From NCBI GenBank assembly GCA_017962605.1, contig JAGCUY010000180.1, positions 1 to 64,000 on the forward strand: a stretch of 64,000 nucleotides of DNA, given 5' to 3'. Source of the stretch: Kiritimatiellia bacterium. Its GTDB lineage: Bacteria; Verrucomicrobiota; Kiritimatiellia; RFP12; JAAYLN01. The position numbers and the translations under genes are program-made. Positions 1 to 8,992 of this stretch are shown here, in pieces. Positions within the stretch are counted from its first letter, which is position 1. The number at the start of each line of letters is the position of its first letter. The notes under the pieces were generated by a model that was not told the DNA's origin, did no database searches, and was given only the letters and a program-made list of their open reading frames with translations.

Positions 1-588
1 CATGAGTTTTCCCGGGTGTCTCCCACGCGGACAGCAGATGAGTTACCGATTCACCTGCTTTCCGTATCATACTCCGATTCGAGACAGTCTTCAAGACCCC
101 TTGCATGTGAAAATCCTCGAGAACCACATTACCAACACGAAACCTGAATGGCCATACCCAACTCCGCAGTCTGTGCGCGAGGAAATCCTGGCAATCCTGT
201 TAATCCTGTCAAAGAAAACACTGCGTTCTCCATGTGTGTCTTTTGCATGTCCGAATTTAGTGTCAATTCGTGGGGTTTTCGTGTCCAGCAAGGCATGGCC
301 ACGAAGTGGCGCGGCAAAGGCACGGCATTGCGCGGGGGCTTGCCCACTGGCGCAAGGACGGGCTTGCCGCACGGTGGCTCAGCCGCCCCTGCCGAAGCTG
401 GCTTTCGTGTTCCGGCGCGGAGCGCCCAACCCGTATGAGAAGCCAAGATTCTAAAATTTTAATTTCCTGAAGAAAAGTGGGGGATAAGTCTCTTCCATCT
501 TTGGCTCTTGCCGGAATGGACGACTTGCGGTAGAATCGTTGCAAGAAGAAACCAGTTCCCTTCGTTGAATAATGACCGAGCATTCGAA
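1..588. other. Non-coding start of window with short repeats
   Basis: No convincing gene was found. Open frames here overlap each other on both strands and have no recognisable domain or ribosome-binding site. A 9-bp tandem repeat (AATCCTGKY, three units) lies near 184-212. A GC-rich stretch at about 290-430 resembles other spacer DNA in the window; for example CGTGTTCCGGCGCG recurs near 46416. The right end carries the promoter of the mannonate dehydratase gene. A truncated upstream gene cannot be excluded. Confidence 0.6.
508..536 (+). promoter_or_regulatory. Sigma70-type promoter for mannonate dehydratase
   Basis: A -35 TTGCCG (508-513) and a -10 TAGAAT (531-536) are separated by exactly 17 bp, about 50 bp upstream of the chosen start codon. 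This favours the internal ATG at 589 over more upstream starts of the same frame, because the promoter would otherwise lie inside the coding region. Confidence 0.55.
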
Positions 589-1545
589 ATGATCATCACC
601 GACTACTTTCGCCCAAACCGCGACCTCACCTGGGACTACGCCCTCCAGTGCGGCGTGACGCATGGCGTCGTGCGCCTCCCCGAAACTCCCGACTTCGACC
701 CCGCCAACCGTTCGCACTGGCGCACCGTTGTAGAGAGGTTCCGCGCCGCCGGCATCCGCCCGCTAGTCGTTGAGCCGCTTCCCAACGCCCTCCATGACCA
801 TATCAAGCTCGGCGACGCCCGGCGCGACGAGTGCATTGAGAAGGCGCTTGCGATGTTCCCGATCATGGAGGAGTTCGGCTTCACGACCCTTTGCGCCAAC
901 TTCATGGCCGCAATCGGCTGGACGCGCACAAGTCAGGACCTTCCGGACCGCGGCGGCGCACTTGTCACAGGATTCGACGAGAGCTCTTTCCGCGCACCGC
1001 CTGGAACGCCGGCGATTGGCGAGGATAAACTTTGGGACAACCTCGCCATATTCCTCCGCGCCGCAGTGCCTGTCGCCGAGAGGCATGGCATCCGCATCGC
1101 CATTCATCCCGACGATCCGCCGCTGCCGCGCCTTGGGCCGGTCGCCCGCATTCTGCGCAGCGCCGCCGCCTTTGAGCGCGCATGGTCGCTGGCACCATCG
1201 CCATGCCTTGGCGCTACTTTCTGCCAAGCCACATTCGCCATGATGGGCGAGGACGTCTATTCCCTTGTCCCGCGCTGGAAGGACAAGATTTTCTTCGTCC
1301 ACTTCCGCAACGCGCGAGGCACGGCCTCGTCTTTCCGCGAGACCTTCCACGACGACGGCCAGCTGGACATGGCGCGGCTCATCCGCCTCTACGAGGACAA
1401 CCTGCCCGCCGATACGCCGGTGCGCGTCGATCATGTTCCGGCCATGGGCGCGGCAGACGCCCGCGACGGCTATGGCGCAACTGGCCGCCTCTTTGCCATT
1501 GGCTACTTAAAAGGATTGATCGAAGAAGGTCGGAAGGCTGAATGA
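589..1545 (+). CDS. uxuA: Mannonate dehydratase (UxuA family)
   Basis: Predicted to dehydrate D-mannonate to 2-keto-3-deoxy-D-gluconate in uronic acid catabolism, a cytoplasmic metal-dependent TIM-barrel enzyme. The frame shows family hallmarks: IHPDDPP near the middle, HFRNARG followed by FRETFHDDGQLDM, RVDHVPAM, and the C-terminal GRLFAIGYLKGL segment. I chose the ATG at 589 (MIITDYFRPN), which gives 318 residues, because the N-terminus then aligns with the family and the promoter lies upstream. This is somewhat short for UxuA (usually 350-390). The stop overlaps the start of the next gene by four bases (ATGA), so enzyme and regulator are probably translationally coupled. Confidence 0.85.
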   Translation: MIITDYFRPNRDLTWDYALQCGVTHGVVRLPETPDFDPANRSHWRTVVERFRAAGIRPLVVEPLPNALHDHIKLGDARRDECIEKALAMFPIMEEFGFTTLCANFMAAIGWTRTSQDLPDRGGALVTGFDESSFRAPPGTPAIGEDKLWDNLAIFLRAAVPVAERHGIRIAIHPDDPPLPRLGPVARILRSAAAFERAWSLAPSPCLGATFCQATFAMMGEDVYSLVPRWKDKIFFVHFRNARGTASSFRETFHDDGQLDMARLIRLYEDNLPADTPVRVDHVPAMGAADARDGYGATGRLFAIGYLKGLIEEGRKAE

Positions 1546-2768
1546 GGCTGGCGCAGGAAAAGATCGCGCAGAGGCGCATCCAGAGGAAGCGCGTCCTTGT
1601 CGCCATGTGGGTTGGCGTCTTTTGGCAGGACGTCCAGGATGGCATCCAGTCTTGGGTTTCCGACAACGGGGGCAAGTGGCACCTTCACCTGGCCGCCGGC
1701 CCGCGGCGCTACGCCAAGACACTCAAGTGGATGGCCGGCGAGGGGCGCGTCGATGGCGTTATATCACTCTATCATGGCGAGGATGAACTTGAGACTTTGC
1801 GCTTCGCCGGCATTCCCATTGTAGTCATCGACGCCGACCAGACCTTCGACCTTGATGCCGCACGCGGCCGCAGGTGCCGCGTGGCAAGTGTCGTGATGGA
1901 TATGGACGAACTCGGCCGCGTGGCGGTTGATCACTTCCTCGACCGCGCCACCTTCCGCTGCGGCGGGTATGTGGAGAACTATGTCGGCAACGACTGGTCG
2001 CGAAGGCGCGGCGACGCATGCCTCTCGGAATTCGAGAGGCGCGGCCTGCCGACGCACCGTTTCACCCATCATGGCAAGTCTTGCGAGCCGGGTTCCGACA
2101 AGACTCCGGACTTTGACGGCCTTGCCGACTGGCTCCGAGCCTTGGAGAAGCCGGCCGCCGTCATCGCCGCCAACGATGCGACCGCAAACGACATCGTCAC
2201 GCTTTGCGCCGCAATGGACATCGCCGTTCCGCGTGAGATATCGGTGCTTGGCATGGACGACAACCCGGTAATATGCCGGCAGTGCATCCCCAACATTTCA
2301 AGCATCCACTTCGATGGTTTCCGCGCCGGGCGGCTGGCCGCAGAGGCCCTTGCCGCGCTGATCGCCGGGCGCAAGCCGCCTGCGCCAGACGCGTTGCGCT
2401 ATGGCGTGGCAAGGGTTGCGCGGCGCGGCTCCTCCGCATCCACGCCCTCCGCCGGAACCCTTGTCCAGCGGGCCTTGGATTACATCGACGCCCACGCCTG
2501 CGAGGGCGCTACGCTGGCGGATGTGGTCCGCCACTGCAGTTATTCGCGTTCGCTTGTGATGAAGCGCTTCCGCGAGATGACGGGGAGAAGCGTCGAGAAG
2601 GCCATAATCGCCCGCAAGCTGGAGGAGGCGCGTCGCCTGCTGCGCGAAACGCCGCTGCCGGCTGAGGAAATCGCCCCTCTTTGCGGTTACGAAACCGCCA
2701 GCGCCCTTCGCCGCGCCTTCAAGCGCGAGCTGGGCACCACACTTTCCACCTGGCGGGAAAGCCTCTAA
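1542..2768 (+). CDS. XylR-like regulator (sugar-binding domain + AraC HTH)
   Basis: A 408-residue one-component transcription factor. Residues about 15-290 form a LacI/periplasmic-binding-type sensor domain (RVLVAMWVGVFWQDV at the start, later AAVIAANDATANDIV and ISVLGMDDNP). Residues about 305-405 form an AraC-type double helix-turn-helix ending GTTLSTWRESL. This is the E. coli XylR architecture, where the sensor binds a sugar and the AraC domain activates catabolic genes. It overlaps the mannonate dehydratase stop by 4 bp, so hexuronate or a related sugar is the likely ligand (inference). It probably controls the promoter in front of uxuA and possibly the surface protein at 2921. Confidence 0.85.
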   Translation: MRLAQEKIAQRRIQRKRVLVAMWVGVFWQDVQDGIQSWVSDNGGKWHLHLAAGPRRYAKTLKWMAGEGRVDGVISLYHGEDELETLRFAGIPIVVIDADQTFDLDAARGRRCRVASVVMDMDELGRVAVDHFLDRATFRCGGYVENYVGNDWSRRRGDACLSEFERRGLPTHRFTHHGKSCEPGSDKTPDFDGLADWLRALEKPAAVIAANDATANDIVTLCAAMDIAVPREISVLGMDDNPVICRQCIPNISSIHFDGFRAGRLAAEALAALIAGRKPPAPDALRYGVARVARRGSSASTPSAGTLVQRALDYIDAHACEGATLADVVRHCSYSRSLVMKRFREMTGRSVEKAIIARKLEEARRLLRETPLPAEEIAPLCGYETASALRRAFKRELGTTLSTWRESL

Positions 2769-2855
2769 GCTTATACTGAGCGACTCGCCAATCTTCCACA
2801 TCGTTTGCTTTTTATCCGTATCCTTTAGGACCTTTCATTTTTCTCCTTTCGGATA

Positions 2856-2884
2856 TTGTTTGAATTGGGGCAGGGGAGTATAAT
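2856..2884 (+). promoter_or_regulatory. Promoter for the 1327-residue surface protein
   Basis: A -35 TTGTTT (2856-2861), a 17-bp spacer and a perfect -10 TATAAT (2879-2884) lie just upstream of a good ribosome-binding site (AAGGAG, 2909-2914) and the ATG at 2921. Confidence 0.65.
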
Positions 2885-2920
2885 GATTGCAACCTCTTAA
2901 CTAAAATAAGGAGCAGAAAA

Positions 2921-5900
2921 ATGTCATCATCCAACGAATACCTTCGCCATTCCTCCTCTGTAGCCGCAGCCGTCGCGGCGGCCATGTTCGCGGTAGCGCC
3001 CGCCATTCATGCCGATACCGTCACCCTAGCGCCCGCAGAGGGCACCACGACCAATGTCCTGGCCCTCTACACGGGTGATACGGCGGTTGAAATCAACGGT
3101 CCCGGTACGGTAAAGCTCAACAATTCCAATTCCCACACGGGCGGCACGACGCTCTCAGGCGGCACCCTTGAGATTTCCGGCGACGTCACCGCTTCTGGCC
3201 GCTCGCCTGTCGGCGCGGGCACCTTCACCATCACCGGCGGCACCTTGCGCGGCTCCGGCACCTTCGGCGGGAACATCACCGGCGAGGGCGAGTTCAACGT
3301 CGAGGCCCCCGACGGCTGGAAGTGGACAGGCAACCACTCGTTTGCCTCACCAGTGACTCTTGCCGAGGGCAGTCTCACGGTTGCAGACGGGGCAATGACG
3401 TTTTCCGATAACCTCTGGCTTGGCGTCGGCGGTTCTGACGTCTCCTTTACAATGACTGGCGGCTCCATAACGATGGGCTCGAAGAACCCGCATTTTTCCC
3501 CAAAAAAGTACGCGAAGTCCCGCTTTTCGATAACCGGCGGTTCGTTCAACGCCAACGGCAGAAACGTCCTGACAGGGTATCAGACCACGTATGCGACGAA
3601 CACGTTTGACGTTTCCGGCAACGCAGTCTTCTACAATGTCGGAAACATCTACACTTACAGCGGCAGCGGCAACGTAATGGACATCAACGTCCATGACGGC
3701 GGAACGCTAGACTGTTCTGCCATCTACAATGGCAACGACACCGCCGGAACGGCGAAAACGAACTTGCGTGTGGACGGCGGCATACTGCGCTGCAACAAGA
3801 AGGGCAGTACGGCAACCTCCTATGCGCTTTGGATAGGCCAGACTTCCGCTAACGTCAAACGGCAGCTTACTTCCTTCACCATCGGCCCGAAGGGCGCGAC
3901 GTTCACGACGGACAATGGTGATGCCTCCGGTGTCATGCAAATCTATTCCCCAATCACGGCGGAAGCGGCGGGGGCGGGCGAGACTGCGGCTGGCGTCACC
4001 CTTTCCGGTGGGCGCTTTGCGTATTACGTCCCCACAGCCTACGAGGGGCCAACCATCATCAAGGATGGTGCGACGCTTTATCTCTCCGCCGACGGAACGA
4101 TTCCTTCTGGCTCAGCCGTAACAGTCAAGAGCGGTTCTATGCTCCGTCTGCAGGGGGCGGACAAGACGATCTCCTCGTTGACGCTCGAAGAGGGTGCGGC
4201 ACTTGGTTTCGGTACGCCGTCATCCGGCGCGAACTCGGCGGTTCTTACGGTTTCCGGTTCCGTCACGCTGCCGCGCCAGGCGCAGATCGCGCTTTACACG
4301 CTTGCCACGCCCGCCGGCGTGGCAAAGGACGCCAACGGCACATACGCGGTGTTGGAGGTTCCGGCCGCTTCCGCCGCAGCGCTCCGTGCCGTCCGCTGGT
4401 CGTGCGCGACCATTGCAGACGGCAAGACGGCCACCTTCGCTGTGACGGAAAGCGGCGGGACGGCCACACTCTCCGTGACGATTGCGGATTCCGACGCGGC
4501 CACCACATCCGGCGACATCACCGTCGGCTCCGGCGAATTCGTCTCGCTCTCTTCGTCGCTCGATGTAGGTTCCCGTACCGTTACGGTTGACGGTGGCTGG
4601 CTGAAGACCAGCGCGTCACTCACGGGTACCGGGGCCGGAGGCCAGGTCATTGTCGAGAACGGCGGCCTCCTCGATGTCTGGAACTATGTTCGCTTCTCCA
4701 CCGCCGCCAATGCCCACTACGACCTCTATGTGCGGAACGGCGGCATTGTCCGCGCCCAGCTTTTCAGCCCGCAAGATGCCTACAAGGCGTATGTGGACGG
4801 CGCACTTCACATTGACGGCGGAACGCTGCAGTTTGTCTTTCAGACGGGAACGAGCGATAACTACAAAAACCCGAACTTCGTGTCCACTTACATCGGCGCT
4901 GGTGGCGCCACCTTCGACCTTTCACACTGGAACGACAAGGGCCGCACGGGCTGGCTCCGCTTCGTGTGCGAAAACTTGAAATTCTACCACGATCCCAACT
5001 GCGTCGGTGCCGACGGCGGAATTACCGTCTGCGGGTCGAATGGCGACCCTATCCTCTACTACTTCAAGAGCATCGACAGTGCTTCGACAATGAACGGCGG
5101 CATTACGGTGGCCGACGGCGGCGTTGTCTCCACGGTGGGCGGCCTCAACGAGCAGACGGTGCGCATTCGCCCGGGTGGCATGTTCCGCGGATACAATGCG
5201 ACGAGCACCGCGACAATTGAAAGCCTTGTCCTCGGCGAGGCGAATGCCACAAAGCCGGCGGAGATTGTCGTGTGCCGCAACTCGACCGTTCCGACAATTG
5301 TCGTCACGGACACCTTGAGCGTCTTCTCACCTGTGACGGTCAGCGTTGCGCAGGGTTGGAGCTATGACGCCGCCATCGCCTCCGGCGTCTATACGGCGCT
5401 CGTCTATCAGGCGTCGTGCAACGTAGACACTTCGCTCTTCCAGCTTCCAGCTGGCTGCGCCGGAACACTCTCCGCCAGCGAGGTGACGCTTTCGGGCGGC
5501 GACTACGACGGCTGGAAGGCGCTTGTCGTCACCATCGACAACGCCATCGTCGTCACGGGTGCGACGGAATACCCGTCGCCGAAGACGGTTTCATCCGACG
5601 CTTCCTGCGACAGCATCGTTGTCGGCGGCTCGTGGAACGGCGTTGCCGACCCGGTCTGCGAAACCTCGCTCACGGTTTCCGGAAACGTCATGGCATCGAC
5701 AGGACTCTACCTCGGCTACAACCCCGCCCCCGGCGTGGACAAGGATGACTGGCACCAGGGCTTCCTTACGTTGAACGGAGGCTCGATTACGACGCCACTG
5801 CTCTACTCGATCTACCGCCCCGGCATGACCGGCAACAACGATTCCGATTGCCGCTTTGGCTGCGAGGCGACCGTGAATGGCGGCCTTCTCGATGTCGCCG

Positions 5901-6904
5901 GGGATGTCCGCCTTGCCTACAACCGTTCGAAAAACGGCAATAACCTGTATTCGCAACTTACGGTGAACGGCGGTCGTGTTGCAGTCGGCGGTAAGTTCTA
6001 TCTGTTTTACGACGAAACGTCGGGGGCTTATTCGGCTCCTGGCTCCATCGTGTTGAACGGCGGCGAGGTGGATGTGAAGGGTCTCATCGATCTGACGCGC
6101 AACGCGCAAAAGCCTTCGGGCAATTTGGCGTACGCCGAAAAGTTCGGCGTGTGGCTCAACGGCGGTGTCCTCAAGGCCGAGAACATCATGATGACCGCCA
6201 CAACGGCGACATCGCCGCAGCTCGTCTTCAACGGAGGCACGTACATGCCATACGGCGTGACGGAGGCGAACCGCACGATGCAGAACCTGAATGTTGCCTA
6301 TGTCTCGACGAACGGCGCGATAATCTCCACGGAGAACCTCCCCGCTGGCGAGACCTACACGATTGCACAACCACTCCTGACCGCCCCGGCGCTCGGCGGT
6401 GCCGCCGACGGCGGCCTCACAAAGAAGGGAGCTGGAACGCTAGAGCTCACGGGCGACAACACATTCACAGGCCTCACTAAGGTCGAAGCCGGCACGCTCG
6501 TCGCCGGAAGCGCCGACGCGCTCTCCGACTCCGTCGCGGTCGCGAATGGCGCGGCGCTGGACGCCAACGGCGCAGACCTCTCCGTCGGGACAATCACCGC
6601 CAGCGGCGCCGTGAACGGCAACCTCACCATTACGAACGCCATCGTTCTTGCGGGCGAAGGCTCCATCCTCTCCGTGGATGGCAACCTGGCGCTCCAGCGA
6701 GGCGTGACCATTGACTTCGCGGCGTTTGGCGGGAATGTGCCGAGGGATTGGACGCCTGTCGCAGCTGTAAGCGGATCGCCTTCCGTCACGGACTTCATCC
6801 GCGCCCGCAACTCCGGCGACTACAACCGCTGCATGCCGATGATCGTTGATGGCGTCCTCTATGTGATGCCTACTTCGGCTGGCTTTACCATCGTGGTGAA
6901 GTAA
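2921..6904 (+). CDS. Large secreted beta-strand-repeat surface protein
   Basis: A 1327-residue protein with an N-terminal signal peptide (hydrophobic alanine-rich core at about residues 15-30, probable cleavage after IHA). The body is Gly/Thr/Val-rich with repeated short beta strands. Autotransporter-associated (TIGR02601-type) repeats are visible near residues 65-85 (HTGGTTLSGGTLEISG) and near the C-terminus (KKGAGTLELTGDNTFTG). No C-terminal outer-membrane barrel is present, so it is not a classical autotransporter. It ends in a short hydrophobic strand, FTIVVK. It has its own promoter and ribosome-binding site, and its stop lies 2 bp before the next start. Likely a cell-surface or extracellular beta-helix protein, possibly carbohydrate-binding; substrate unknown. 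Confidence 0.8.
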   Translation: MSSSNEYLRHSSSVAAAVAAAMFAVAPAIHADTVTLAPAEGTTTNVLALYTGDTAVEINGPGTVKLNNSNSHTGGTTLSGGTLEISGDVTASGRSPVGAGTFTITGGTLRGSGTFGGNITGEGEFNVEAPDGWKWTGNHSFASPVTLAEGSLTVADGAMTFSDNLWLGVGGSDVSFTMTGGSITMGSKNPHFSPKKYAKSRFSITGGSFNANGRNVLTGYQTTYATNTFDVSGNAVFYNVGNIYTYSGSGNVMDINVHDGGTLDCSAIYNGNDTAGTAKTNLRVDGGILRCNKKGSTATSYALWIGQTSANVKRQLTSFTIGPKGATFTTDNGDASGVMQIYSPITAEAAGAGETAAGVTLSGGRFAYYVPTAYEGPTIIKDGATLYLSADGTIPSGSAVTVKSGSMLRLQGADKTISSLTLEEGAALGFGTPSSGANSAVLTVSGSVTLPRQAQIALYTLATPAGVAKDANGTYAVLEVPAASAAALRAVRWSCATIADGKTATFAVTESGGTATLSVTIADSDAATTSGDITVGSGEFVSLSSSLDVGSRTVTVDGGWLKTSASLTGTGAGGQVIVENGGLLDVWNYVRFSTAANAHYDLYVRNGGIVRAQLFSPQDAYKAYVDGALHIDGGTLQFVFQTGTSDNYKNPNFVSTYIGAGGATFDLSHWNDKGRTGWLRFVCENLKFYHDPNCVGADGGITVCGSNGDPILYYFKSIDSASTMNGGITVADGGVVSTVGGLNEQTVRIRPGGMFRGYNATSTATIESLVLGEANATKPAEIVVCRNSTVPTIVVTDTLSVFSPVTVSVAQGWSYDAAIASGVYTALVYQASCNVDTSLFQLPAGCAGTLSASEVTLSGGDYDGWKALVVTIDNAIVVTGATEYPSPKTVSSDASCDSIVVGGSWNGVADPVCETSLTVSGNVMASTGLYLGYNPAPGVDKDDWHQGFLTLNGGSITTPLLYSIYRPGMTGNNDSDCRFGCEATVNGGLLDVAGDVRLAYNRSKNGNNLYSQLTVNGGRVAVGGKFYLFYDETSGAYSAPGSIVLNGGEVDVKGLIDLTRNAQKPSGNLAYAEKFGVWLNGGVLKAENIMMTATTATSPQLVFNGGTYMPYGVTEANRTMQNLNVAYVSTNGAIISTENLPAGETYTIAQPLLTAPALGGAADGGLTKKGAGTLELTGDNTFTGLTKVEAGTLVAGSADALSDSVAVANGAALDANGADLSVGTITASGAVNGNLTITNAIVLAGEGSILSVDGNLALQRGVTIDFAAFGGNVPRDWTPVAAVSGSPSVTDFIRARNSGDYNRCMPMIVDGVLYVMPTSAGFTIVVK

Positions 6905-6906
6905 AA

Positions 6907-7599
6907 ATGCGATGCGCTGTATTTGATCTTGACGACACCCTCTACGACGCACGGGAGGCGTATCCTGCCTCCATGTCGGCTGCGGCGGCCCTCGCCCATG
7001 AGCGCTACGGCATTCCGGAGGACGAATTCCTGGAGGCTGCGCAGAGCGAGTACCACTGGCAGTGCTCGCTTCATCCCGATTCGCCGAGTAACCACAGCCG
7101 CGCGCCGCGTTTCCAGCGCATCCTGGAGGCGCGCGGCAAGCCGCCATGCGGTGCCTTCGCCCTCACGCGCCGCTACTGGGAGGCGTATCTGGATGCCATG
7201 AGACCACGCCCCGAGGCGGCGCCGCTGCTGCAGGCGCTGCGCGCCGCCGGCCTTCGCGTTGGCGTGGGAACCAACATGCTCTGCGCCATCCAGCTCGCAA
7301 AGCTTGAGCGCCTTGGGCTGGACGAACTTTTCGACTTCGTGGCGACGAGCGACGAGGCCGCCGCTGAAAAGCCTGCGCCTGAGTTCTTCGCGCTTGTCGT
7401 TGAAAAGGCCCGCTGCGCCCCCTGCGACATTCTCTTCTGCGGCGACAACCTGGAATGGGACGCACGCGGCGCCGCGCGCGCCGGAATGCGCGGCGTCTGG
7501 CTCCGCACTTCGCCTGACCTTCCCGCCGCAACCGACGTCGAAACCATCGATTCGCTCGCCGCAATCGAGGCGCTTGTGACGGCGGATAAGAACGGATGA
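6907..7599 (+). CDS. HAD-superfamily phosphatase
   Basis: A 230-residue haloacid-dehalogenase-type hydrolase with an alpha-helical cap. Motif I is DLDDT at residues 7-11 (Asp nucleophile and second Asp), motif II is the Thr of VGVGTN, motif III is the Lys of AAEKPAPEFF, and motif IV is GDNLEWDARGA. All catalytic positions are present, so it should be active. The sequence resembles YjjG/pyrimidine 5'-nucleotidase and phosphoglycolate phosphatase-like enzymes, but the substrate cannot be told. It starts 2 bp after the preceding stop and overlaps the next gene by 4 bp, so it is part of one transcription unit. Confidence 0.85.
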   Translation: MRCAVFDLDDTLYDAREAYPASMSAAAALAHERYGIPEDEFLEAAQSEYHWQCSLHPDSPSNHSRAPRFQRILEARGKPPCGAFALTRRYWEAYLDAMRPRPEAAPLLQALRAAGLRVGVGTNMLCAIQLAKLERLGLDELFDFVATSDEAAAEKPAPEFFALVVEKARCAPCDILFCGDNLEWDARGAARAGMRGVWLRTSPDLPAATDVETIDSLAAIEALVTADKNG

Positions 7600-8576
7600 A
7601 ACTTCCAGTCATATTTTTCGCCATGCTCTCCATCTCCGCTGCGGCAACCTGCCCGTCCTCAGGTACTCCGGTTCCCGGAATGAGGACAATTGGACTCGTC
7701 TCAATCTCCAGCATCCTTCCCAGGGAGCAGTTCGACGCAGGAACGAATGAACTGACCAAGGCTGGATGGCGTGTAAAGGTCGCGCCAAATGTGGTCGGCC
7801 CCCAAATTGCTCCCGCCGACGAGCGGGCGCGTATCCTTGAGGAGTTCTGGCTCGACCCTGAGATCGACATGCTGCTATTCTCGCGTGGCGGCGAGGGCGC
7901 GGCCGACGTGGTGCCGCTCCTTGACTGGGAGCGGCTCCGCGCCCGTTCCGACTTGCCGGTCATCGGTTTCAGCGACGTGACAATCCTCCTGAACGCCATG
8001 CTGGCAAAGGGTGTCGGCCATCCGCTCTCCGGCCCAATGCTCTCCTACGCGACCCGCCTCACTCCGGAGGCCCGCGACTGGTTTCTCGCCGCCATTGCCG
8101 GAGCGATGTCCGAGACGATGGGGGCTGATGCCTCCTGCCATGGCATTCGCAGGGAGTTGCCGCCCATCCAATGCCGCGTCCTGCGCGGCGGGGCGGTCGA
8201 GGCCGCCATGCCCATGGGCGGCCATGTCACCCGCATGCACTGGCTATGGGAGCGGGGGCTTGCCCCATCCGCCGCCGGCCGTGTCGTATTTCTCGAATGC
8301 ACGGCGCGTCATGTGGCCGCCACTGTGATCGCTGACATTGAGGCCATGCGCGATGGCGGCTTCTTCGACGGCGCCGCTGCAGTAGTCTTCGGCTCGTTCA
8401 AGCACAAGGACGCGGAACGCGAGGCGATTGAGGCCTTTCTCCCGACCTTCGCCGCGACGGTGAAATGCCCAGTATTCGCCGACTTCCCCTACGGCCACAT
8501 CTTCGATATCCGCACGTTGGATTTCCGCCGCCCGCTCTCCATCTCCCCCGCCGGCCTTCTCCAATTCGCACCTTGA
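7596..8576 (+). CDS. S66-family LD-carboxypeptidase (LdcA/MccF-like)
   Basis: A 326-residue serine peptidase of family S66, whose members remove the terminal D-Ala from muropeptide tetrapeptides or cleave microcin C7-type acyl sulfamates. The SRGGEG turn, GFSDVT with the nucleophilic Ser, GHPLSGPM, VVFLEC with the catalytic Glu, and YGHIFD with the catalytic His are all visible. The first 20 residues are hydrophobic and end near ISAAA, suggesting export; cytoplasmic recycling enzymes of this family lack that, so a periplasmic role is possible. The start overlaps the preceding HAD stop (ATGA). Confidence 0.85.
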   Translation: MKLPVIFFAMLSISAAATCPSSGTPVPGMRTIGLVSISSILPREQFDAGTNELTKAGWRVKVAPNVVGPQIAPADERARILEEFWLDPEIDMLLFSRGGEGAADVVPLLDWERLRARSDLPVIGFSDVTILLNAMLAKGVGHPLSGPMLSYATRLTPEARDWFLAAIAGAMSETMGADASCHGIRRELPPIQCRVLRGGAVEAAMPMGGHVTRMHWLWERGLAPSAAGRVVFLECTARHVAATVIADIEAMRDGGFFDGAAAVVFGSFKHKDAEREAIEAFLPTFAATVKCPVFADFPYGHIFDIRTLDFRRPLSISPAGLLQFAP

Positions 8577-8661
8577 GGTTGGGGCTCGTTTTGCATGGGG
8601 CAAAAGGCCCGCGTAGAGAGTGATATTGACAAGGCAGCATAGGCGAAAATGCTTTTATTTT

Positions 8662-8950
8662 ACTGCTCACTTCGTTCGCGACGAATGGAGCGGTTTTGGC
8701 GCTCACCGTGCGGAGGCGGGCTTCGCCAGCCGTGCCGGTCTGCCTTCGGCGCCCGCCTGGCGCAAGCCCTTATTCCTCCGCGCGTCTCGCACAGGTTTTC
8801 TTGAGCAAGTCATATCGGGCGGGGCTTTCGCAGAAGGTTGATGGCTGCGAGGCGCGGGCGCCGTAGGCAAACCGGCCCGCGACGAGAGTCATCCCTGCGG
8901 AAGCCTCGCCCACAAGAACCGTTCCCCTCGTCGCCCGCGCAGCGGGCAGT
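8662..8950. repeat. Palindromic repeat element, copy A (289 bp)
   Basis: One of three full copies of a ~285-bp element. It begins ACTGCTCACTTCGTTCGCG and ends CGCCCGCGCAGCGGGCAGT, imperfect inverted termini of about 23 bp (both ends read ACTGCYCRCTKCG outward-in). Internal segments are also complementary (for example GCCGGTCTGCCTTCGGCGCC against GGCGCCGTAGGCAAACCGGC), so the whole unit can fold into one long interrupted hairpin. No gene was found inside. It resembles a MITE-like non-autonomous element or a structured intergenic repeat. Confidence 0.75.
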
Positions 8951-8992
8951 AAAAAAGAAATAATGTAAAGGCAACACTGGCGAAAATGAAAT

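Noticed and set aside
2-454. 150-codon open frame at the left edge
   Set aside because: Overlaps equally long frames on both strands, has no ribosome-binding site or domain, and spans a 9-bp repeat and GC-rich spacer sequence.
2921-6904. Classical type V autotransporter
   Set aside because: Autotransporter-associated repeats are present but the protein lacks the C-terminal barrel domain and its aromatic last residue.
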